Assembly (NCBI GenBank): GCA_046765875.1
Contig: JBKPSJ010000359.1
Location: 1 to 19,830, forward strand
Direction of reading: 5' to 3'
DNA length: 19,830 nt
From: DASRHY01 sp046765875
GTDB lineage: Bacteria; Actinomycetota; Actinomycetes; Propionibacteriales; Kribbellaceae
Below are positions 15,481-19,830 of the stretch, piece after piece. The translations under genes and the position numbers were made by a program. Numbering within the stretch: position 1 is the first letter of the stretch; every line of letters starts with the position of its first letter. Under the pieces are notes generated by a model that was given only the letters and a program-made list of their open reading frames with translations, was not told the origin of the DNA and did no database searches.

Positions 15481-15530
15481 CCCAACCGTCGCAGATCAAC
15501 TGGCGCGGAACCGTCGCACATCAGGTGAGC
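15405..15530 (+). repeat. Dispersed IS-tail repeat, copy 2
   Basis: This block matches 13955-14090 and 17917-18051, including the CAACCCACGTTTC..TAGCCC stop-codon segment. Tandem CCGTCGCA-type motifs begin at 15486 and 15511. Similarity ends at about 15525, so the CGTCACAACACG end of the other copies is missing. Confidence 0.85.
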
Positions 15531-15625
15531 AGGTCACCGGCCCGATTGGCGCTGGCCCGAGGTCTGCCGGGTTCCGGTGGGGTTGATTGGCGAGATCCGG
15601 CGGGGCCAACTTGGCGACGCGAAGG

Positions 15626-16204
15626 TCACGGTATTTTGACGACGAAGCGCACGATGCTCTTGCGAAGTGAGCTGGTCACCAGCCAGCGGCCCGGCTCGGG
15701 AAAGTCGATCCCGGTGGGCCAGAACTGCAGTGAGTCGGTGTATCCGTAGCCGCCGAAGCCCACCTTGGCGGCGCCGGATCCGTCGAGGCGCGTCGCATGG
15801 ACCGCGGGCGGGCCGAACCGAGATGTGAGCTTGCCGTTGTCGAGCGTGACGGAGCCGTACTTCAGCCGGTAGGTGCCGTCTTGGTGGGTGAAGTTGGCGG
15901 GATCGGGTCGAGCGAACCACAGCGAGACCCACAGGTCGTCTTTGCCGTACCAGTCACCGCCGCCACGAGCTATGACGGGCGGGACGGTAGCGGGGTCAAT
16001 GGGGACAGTGGCCGGGCAGGATGCAGCGGTCGGCGGTCGGCCGGCGAGCTTGCCCGGAGCGCCTTGGGGAGAGGGTGAAGCTGCGGCGTGCGTTTGGTGG
16101 TCGGGCGTGGCGTGTGGTGTCTGCTCGGTTTGCGCTGAGCACGAGGCCACGGCCATGACCACGACGACGACCAGGGCCGCCACCTGACGGACTGCGCGGG
16201 ACAC
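15626..16204 (-). CDS. Putative secreted lipoprotein of unknown function
   Basis: 192 residues. The GTG at 16204 follows GAGAGGAG by about 8 bases. The product starts with VSRAVRQ, a hydrophobic run of valines, and a lipobox VASC with C22 as the lipidation site, so it should be anchored outside the membrane. A Pro/His/Thr-rich linker (~23-70) leads to a domain with WYGKDDLWVSLWF, then GYTDSLQFWPTGIDFPEPGR and SIVRFVVKIP. Similar WYG...LWV / GF.PSGLIFP...GCWEVTG patterns occur in other actinobacterial extracytoplasmic proteins of unknown role. A longer open frame upstream to 16435 has no start support. It is divergent from the DUF11 gene. Confidence 0.75.
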   Translation of the reverse strand: MSRAVRQVAALVVVVVMAVASCSAQTEQTPHATPDHQTHAAASPSPQGAPGKLAGRPPTAASCPATVPIDPATVPPVIARGGGDWYGKDDLWVSLWFARPDPANFTHQDGTYRLKYGSVTLDNGKLTSRFGPPAVHATRLDGSGAAKVGFGGYGYTDSLQFWPTGIDFPEPGRWLVTSSLRKSIVRFVVKIP

Positions 16205-16342
16205 GCGTTCGCTCCTCTCGCGAGACGCTGCACCACTGGCACTACACCACCACCCGGCGGTCTGGTTCCAGGCATCGTGTCCTGCTTGTGCCAGGCGGTG
16301 GTGAAGGAATCCAAACCCTGTGCGGCCGCCGTCCAAGCCGGT

Positions 16343-16371
16343 CCAAGCCGCACCCTGTGGCCACGGCTTGG
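16343..16371. other. Hairpin and 10-bp direct repeat in the lipoprotein/DUF11 gap
   Basis: GTCCAAGCCG occurs twice in tandem at 16331-16350. CCAAGCCG at 16343-16350 pairs perfectly with CGGCTTGG at 16364-16371 across a 13-base loop. No T-tract follows. Its function is unclear; it could be regulatory for the divergent pair. Confidence 0.4.
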
Positions 16372-16447
16372 GGCCGCCAAGACGCCTGGGGTTCCGACGG
16401 GTCCGTCGAGACCTCGTGGAGACCAGGTTGATCATGCCCGACCGACG

Positions 16448-16459
16448 TGACCCGGGTCA
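16448..16459. promoter_or_regulatory. Perfect 12-bp palindrome upstream of the DUF11 gene
   Basis: TGACCCGGGTCA is fully self-complementary and ends 41 bases before the DUF11 start, in a position suitable for an operator. The binding protein is unknown, and a 12-bp palindrome in GC-rich DNA can arise by chance. Confidence 0.3.
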
Positions 16460-16500
16460 GCGGTATGTTCCGCTGAACTGCGCCCTACTGGGGAGGATCA

Positions 16501-17700
16501 ATGTCGCTTCTCCGCCGTACGCTCGCGCTTGCCATCGTCGTGCTCGGCGCCCTACCGGTGATCGTCGCGGCGGGAAGCGCCCAGGCCGCGGCGCCGGTCG
16601 ACGTGTTCGTCGCCGACGTCACCGACAGCCCCGATCCGGTCGCGGTTGGGGCGACCGTCTTCTACTCGGTTGTCGTGGGCAACAACGGTCCGGGCACTGC
16701 CACGTCGGTGGTCTTGACCGTCGAGCTGTCCGCGGGGGCGTCCTTCGAGCCGTCCGGATCGACTGGCTCGTGCTCGGCGGCGGGCTCGACGGTGAGGTGC
16801 CCGGTTGGAACGCTGCGGCCCGGCCTCGGGGCGGTCCTGATGCTCGCCGTCACGCCGGCGACCGGGGACAACTTGTCGCTGAGCTTTACCGCCTCCGCGG
16901 CGCAGTCGGATCGCGACTCCTCCAACAACATCCAAACAGAGACCACGACCGTGACCGCCGAGGCCGACGTCTCGCTGCAGCTTGGTGACGTGTTCGGCGT
17001 GGTGTATGCCGGACAGCCGTTCTTCGTCACCGCGCAGATGTCCAACGCGGGCCCCTCGCCGGCCACCGGCGTGACCACCACCCTGCGGCTCCCGGCCGGT
17101 CTGGCCGTCGTGTCGGGCGCATCGTGCCTACCAGACGGCGCCGGATCGGTCTGCACGGTCGGCCCGACGGCCCTGCCGCCCTCGACGGGAAGCGTCGCAC
17201 TGCTGCAGATCGCCGCCGACGCGGCCGGCGAGTACGCGATCTCCGGGTCGGTCGTCGCCGACCAGCCCGATCCGCTGCCGGCCAACAACGTCGACTCGGT
17301 CACATTCACCGTAACCGCGGCCGCCGACCTCGCGGTGGCCGTCGCCGAGTCCGCGGACCCCAGCGGCGCCGGCAGGCCACTGACGTACACCGTGACGGTC
17401 ACCAACCGCGGACCGTCGCCCGCGTCGGCCGTGAGCCTGGCCGACGAGTGGTCCGCGGCGCTGTCCGGCGGCGTCGACCTGCTCTCCGTCGGCACCTCCC
17501 AGGGCGCCTGCACGGTCACGGCGTCGAGCCGGTTCGGCTGCGACCTGGGCGTGCTGCCCGGTGGCGCCACGGCCACCGTGATGCTGCGGCTGCGGCCACG
17601 GGGCGTCGGCACGCTCACCAACCGCGCCGATGTCACCGCGGCCGAGCACGACCCGAATCCAGCCAACAACGTCGCCAGCGAGTCGACGGTGATCGGCTGA
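16501..17700 (+). CDS. Secreted protein with three DUF11-like Ig-fold repeats
   Basis: 399 residues with a Sec signal peptide (RR, then LALAIVVLGALPVIVAA, likely cleavage after SAQA near residue 29). Three ~120-residue beta-sandwich repeats follow. Each contains a YxVxVxNxGP-type core (VGNNGPGTATSV, MSNAGPSPATGV, VTNRGPSPASAV) and ends with a D...NN...V strand (SSNNIQTETT, PANNVDSVTF, PANNVASEST). Paired cysteines in each repeat suggest disulfides. No membrane anchor or LPxTG sorting signal is seen at the C-terminus, so it is probably released or held non-covalently. GGGGAGG at 16491-16497 precedes the ATG. DUF11 repeats usually serve in surface structure or adhesion; a specific role is not evident. 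Confidence 0.88.
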   Translation: MSLLRRTLALAIVVLGALPVIVAAGSAQAAAPVDVFVADVTDSPDPVAVGATVFYSVVVGNNGPGTATSVVLTVELSAGASFEPSGSTGSCSAAGSTVRCPVGTLRPGLGAVLMLAVTPATGDNLSLSFTASAAQSDRDSSNNIQTETTTVTAEADVSLQLGDVFGVVYAGQPFFVTAQMSNAGPSPATGVTTTLRLPAGLAVVSGASCLPDGAGSVCTVGPTALPPSTGSVALLQIAADAAGEYAISGSVVADQPDPLPANNVDSVTFTVTAAADLAVAVAESADPSGAGRPLTYTVTVTNRGPSPASAVSLADEWSAALSGGVDLLSVGTSQGACTVTASSRFGCDLGVLPGGATATVMLRLRPRGVGTLTNRADVTAAEHDPNPANNVASESTVIG

Positions 17701-17761
17701 GCCTGCTCGCCGGCGGCACGGCAGCCCTCGGGCCGCGCCAGCACCGCAACCATCCACCGGA

Positions 17762-17990
17762 CCCATCCGCGTGCAACGCCGCGCCTCCAACAGCGCGGTG
17801 ATCAGGGTCGCCGCAAGAGGTCGCCCTCGGGTGAGCGCACTTGCACCAGACCGGACTGTGTGGTCCCGGAGACCACGCTGGCCATCGAGGTCTCCGATGG
17901 CGACACCAAGAGGCTTCATCGCACCACTACCAGCCGGTGGGTAGCCTCAGGGGATAACGGTCGCGGACCACAACCCATGTTTCCTAGCCC
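17762..17990 (+). pseudogene. IS481-like transposase C-terminal remnant (copy 3, heavily decayed)
   Basis: One frame gives PIRVQRRASNSAVIRVA, then RVS and DRTVW. After a frameshift before 17866 a second frame gives PETTLAIEVSDGDTKRLHRT. Together they outline the same C-terminal beta domain as copy 2 (SETTLAIEFDDGETRVIRRT) but extend further upstream. The ending is frameshifted again and the stop-codon region (TTTCCTAG) is conserved at DNA level. It starts about 60 bases after the DUF11 stop. Confidence 0.65.
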
Positions 17991-18051
17991 ACCCGTCGCA
18001 TATCACTCGGCGCGGATCCGTCGCACATCAACTGGCACGTCACAACACGAG
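17868..18051 (+). repeat. Dispersed IS-tail repeat, copy 3
   Basis: This is the DNA-level match to the other two copies, including CAACCCATGTTTCCTAGCCC, CCGTCGCA motifs at 17993 and 18018, and the CGTCACAACACGA end shared with copy 1. The following stretch 18052-18236 has no gene or clear signal. Confidence 0.85.
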
Positions 18052-18236
18052 GCTTCACACAGCGGCATCAGCTGTCCTAGGCAAAGGCAGACAAATGCAG
18101 GCAGGCAATTCAGGCACGATCAGCCAGGCGATCAGGCCGGCGGGGCTGCGCACAGGGCAGCGCACAGTGTCCGAGGACTGCGCGGGGATGATGAGGCTCC
18201 TCTGTTTGGAGTGAGCGCGGTAAGTCCTTTGGCCGG

Positions 18237-18917
18237 ATGATGGTCGGTATGACGGAAGATCCGGTTGGTGCCGGCGCGCTCGCGGTCCGGGCACAGATCC
18301 TCGCCACCGAGCACTGGAGCCTGCTGGCGACGCGGAGTCAGACGTGGGCCGAGGTGATGGGAAGGATCACCGCCCAGTTCACTTTCGTATCGGCCTCGCT
18401 CGTTGTACTCGCACTGACCCTCCAGGTCCTGGGACCGAACGATTCGTTCCGCCTGCTGGCGGTCTGGTTGGGGGTCTCCGTGCTGCTCACCGGCTCGCTC
18501 ACGGCGCTCCGCGTACGCAACGCCAGCCAGGAGGACATGATGATCGTCATCGGCATGAACCGGCTGCGCGCGGCGTATGTCGAGATCGACCCCTGGGTCA
18601 AGGCTCACCTGGTGACCGGCTTGACGGATGACCTGGCGGGCATTCAGCGCACCTACGCGATGGGCGTACGACGACGCGGCCTCGGCCAGTTCCTCGCGAG
18701 CGCCTACGTCTTCACCGGCGCCGTGAACGTTATCGTCGCAGCGGGGCTTGGCGCAGTGCTTGCGGACACGGCAGGAACCGCCGGAGCCGCCACAGCACTG
18801 ATCGGCGGGACGGTAGCCCTGATGTACGCAGGCCTGGTGGTGCTCCCGGTGGTACGCCATGTACGCCGGATGCTCGGCGTTTGGGTGCCGGACGCGTCGG
18901 AGGACGCAACCAGCTGA
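18237..18917 (+). CDS. Four-helix membrane protein of unknown function
   Basis: About 226 residues. I do not recognise a named family. Predicted membrane helices are at ~47-66 and ~71-91, then ~151-172 and ~183-205, forming two hairpins. A cytosolic loop of about 60 residues between them contains NRLRAAYVEIDPWVKAHLV and GIQRTYAMG. The N-terminal 45 residues are soluble and helical (AVRAQILATEHWSLLATRSQ). This resembles small actinobacterial membrane proteins with paired helices around a cytoplasmic domain. Starts at ATG 18237, 18240 or 18249 are all in frame and none has a strong ribosome binding site. It lies alone between IS remnants. Confidence 0.7.
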   Translation: MMVGMTEDPVGAGALAVRAQILATEHWSLLATRSQTWAEVMGRITAQFTFVSASLVVLALTLQVLGPNDSFRLLAVWLGVSVLLTGSLTALRVRNASQEDMMIVIGMNRLRAAYVEIDPWVKAHLVTGLTDDLAGIQRTYAMGVRRRGLGQFLASAYVFTGAVNVIVAAGLGAVLADTAGTAGAATALIGGTVALMYAGLVVLPVVRHVRRMLGVWVPDASEDATS

Positions 18918-18919
18918 GT

Positions 18920-19155
18920 GTCCAGCTGTGGGCTGCTCGGACGTCGTTCTGGACAGTGTGGAACGGTCCGACCGCCAGGCTCATCCCCAGATGCATATGA
19001 CAGTCGATGAATCCCGGCATCAGCGTGCGGCCCTGGAGATCGCGAACCTCCGTGCCGATAGCGTCCGGCGCCTCGACCGCTGTACCGACGAACCCGATGC
19101 GGCCGTCCGAGGGGGCGTCGAGCATCCCGTCCGAAATCGGTGGTGCCCCGGTCCC
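18920..19155 (-). pseudogene. Amidohydrolase N-terminal fragment
   Basis: Read on the minus strand, this interval gives DGTGAPPISDGMLDAP, GRIGFVG, then VRDLQGRTLMPGFIDCHMHL followed by GMSLAVGPFHTV. This is the start of a metal-dependent amidohydrolase with the HxH metal-binding motif (CHMHL). Only about 75 codons remain. The region before DGTGAPP is replaced by a transposase tail at about 19155, and the catalytic barrel is cut off before the membrane protein gene. It lacks its own start codon and cannot be functional. Confidence 0.65.
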
Positions 19156-19290
19156 GTCACCGTCGAGGTCGACGACACCTGCTTCCGCGTCCTCGACCAG
19201 CACGACACGAGGCTGACCGTGGTGCCGCGCACCCACGCCGAGGAGGTGACCCGCTACAAGGCCTGCGGCCGCAAGGCCGCCAGAGCCTAG
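19156..19290 (+). pseudogene. Transposase C-terminal fragment (IS481-like)
   Basis: The plus strand reads VTVEVDDTCFRVLDQHDTRL, TVVPRTHAEEVTRYKA and a stop at 19288-19290. The VTV-V-DT-FRVL...PRT...V-RYKA pattern resembles the C-terminal beta domain of integrase-type transposases and is related to VTVHASETTLAIEF at 15349. The frame lacks any catalytic domain. It stops 4 bases before the IS-end-like sequence at 19295. Confidence 0.55.
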
Positions 19291-19294
19291 AAAG

Positions 19295-19338
19295 TGTCCG
19301 ACTCCGCTTGATGCTTTACACGGCGGGTTCAACTGGTG
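19295..19338. repeat. IS-end-like sequence shared with 14099-14142
   Basis: 37 of 44 bases match 14099-14142, including the first 19. It lies beyond and across the stop codon of the IS30-type transposase and is probably that element's terminus. Confidence 0.65.
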
Positions 19339-19696
19339 TGCGCAAGCAGCTCGGCGAGTTTTTCTGATGGTGTCATGTAGCCGAGGGTCTTGCGGGGTCG
19401 GCTGTTGAGGCTGCGGGCGATGCGGGCGATGTCTTGGGCGGTGTGGATCGATAGGTCGGTGCCTTTGGGCAGGTACTGGCGGAGCAGGCGATTGGTGTTT
19501 TCGTTGGAGCCACGCTGCCAGGGCTTGTGGGGGTCGCAGAAGTAGACCGGTATGCCGGTGGCGATGGTGAACTGGGCGTGGTAGGCCATCTCCTTGCCCT
19601 GGTCCCAGGTGATGGTGCGGGCCAGTTCGCTGGGCAGCGTGGTGATGGCCTGCTGCATCGCGTCCCGAACGGTGTGGGTGAACCGCCCCGGCAAGT
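19329..19696 (-). pseudogene. IS30-family transposase, 5'-truncated
   Basis: About 122 codons of the C-terminal half of an IS30-type DDE transposase: LPGRFTHTVRDAMQQAITTL, the second Asp in TITWDQGKEMA, then PVYFCDPHKPWQRGSNENTN with the catalytic Glu and RLLRQYLPKGTDLS, ending RKTLGYMTPSEKLAELL. The N-terminal HTH and the first Asp are missing, because homology breaks at about 19696 where another element begins. The 3' end and its flank look intact. Confidence 0.88.
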
Positions 19697-19729
19697 CCGG
19701 AGACTCCGCTCCTTGGGAAGGATGGAGTC

Positions 19730-19830
19730 ATGTCAGGGAGTACGTCGAAGAGGTACCCGGTCGAGCTGCGTGAGCGCGGCTTGACCACCGGCGAGATCGC
19801 GGCGCACTTCGAGCAGATCTACGGCGCCTC
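19730..19830 (+). pseudogene. Chimeric frame: IS3 OrfA start joined to IS256-like transposase segment (runs off window)
   Basis: The ATG at 19730 follows GGGAAGGATGGAG. Codons 1-16 read MSGSTSKRYPVELRER, the beginning of an IS3-type OrfA and similar to RKYGDELRER of the OrfA at 12424. From codon 17 (19778) the frame reads GLTTGEIAAHFEQIYGAS, a segment typical of IS256/mutator-type transposases (GLTTGEI..H...YG). The two parts are in frame, so a hybrid product could be made. More likely this is a deletion junction between two insertion sequences. The remainder lies beyond the window. Confidence 0.65.

Noticed and set aside
15626..16435. Longer version of the lipoprotein starting near 16435
   Set aside because: The extension is Arg/Gly/Trp-rich and has no ribosome binding site. 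A signal peptide with lipobox and a good site support the start at 16204.
18052..18236. Gap upstream of the membrane protein as a possible small gene or RNA
   Set aside because: No convincing start, stable hairpin or promoter could be identified by eye.

Overview
The window is high-GC DNA with frequent GTG starts, purine-rich ribosome binding sites and actinobacterial gene families (AAA-LuxR regulator, GH38 mannosidase, DUF1326/DUF2182 pair, IS481/IS30/IS3 elements). It is most likely a soil actinomycete such as a Kribbella- or Streptomyces-like organism. The genus is a guess from codon style and gene content, not a measurement.

Bases 1-12131 look like intact, tightly packed chromosome. The 3' end of a LysR regulator overlaps a YghZ-type aldo/keto reductase. 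A hemerythrin-like protein follows, converging on an EamA-type exporter. The exporter is divergent from a class II/III GH38 alpha-mannosidase, and the gap between them holds a near-perfect LacI-type operator (TGACAGCGTTGTCA). A signal-ATPase LuxR regulator, possibly leaderless, follows. Then comes a compact three-gene run: a cysteine-rich DUF1326 protein, a DUF2182 membrane protein, and a 700-residue fusion of an alpha/beta hydrolase (Cys in the nucleophile position) with a GT28/GT1-like glycosyltransferase. A palindromic LuxR-box-like sequence lies between the regulator and this run.

Bases 12132-14340 are a transition: a long imperfect inverted repeat, a 19-bp tandem repeat, a complete 1391-bp IS3-family element with 28-bp terminal inverted repeats, and broken pieces of IS481-like transposases.

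Bases 14340-19830 are accessory DNA. Three decayed copies of the same IS481-like transposase tail (near 13955, 15286 and 17762) separate small cargo blocks: a class II glutamine amidotransferase; a lipoprotein divergent from a secreted three-repeat DUF11 protein; and a four-helix membrane protein. The last kilobase is IS debris: an antisense amidohydrolase fragment joined to a transposase tail, a 5'-truncated IS30 transposase, and an open frame joining the start of an IS3 OrfA to an IS256-like transposase segment.

I see no rRNA, tRNA or CRISPR array. The parts that best merit follow-up as undescribed biology are the DUF1326-DUF2182-hydrolase/glycosyltransferase run with its adjacent regulator, and the repeated IS-tail architecture around the cargo genes.
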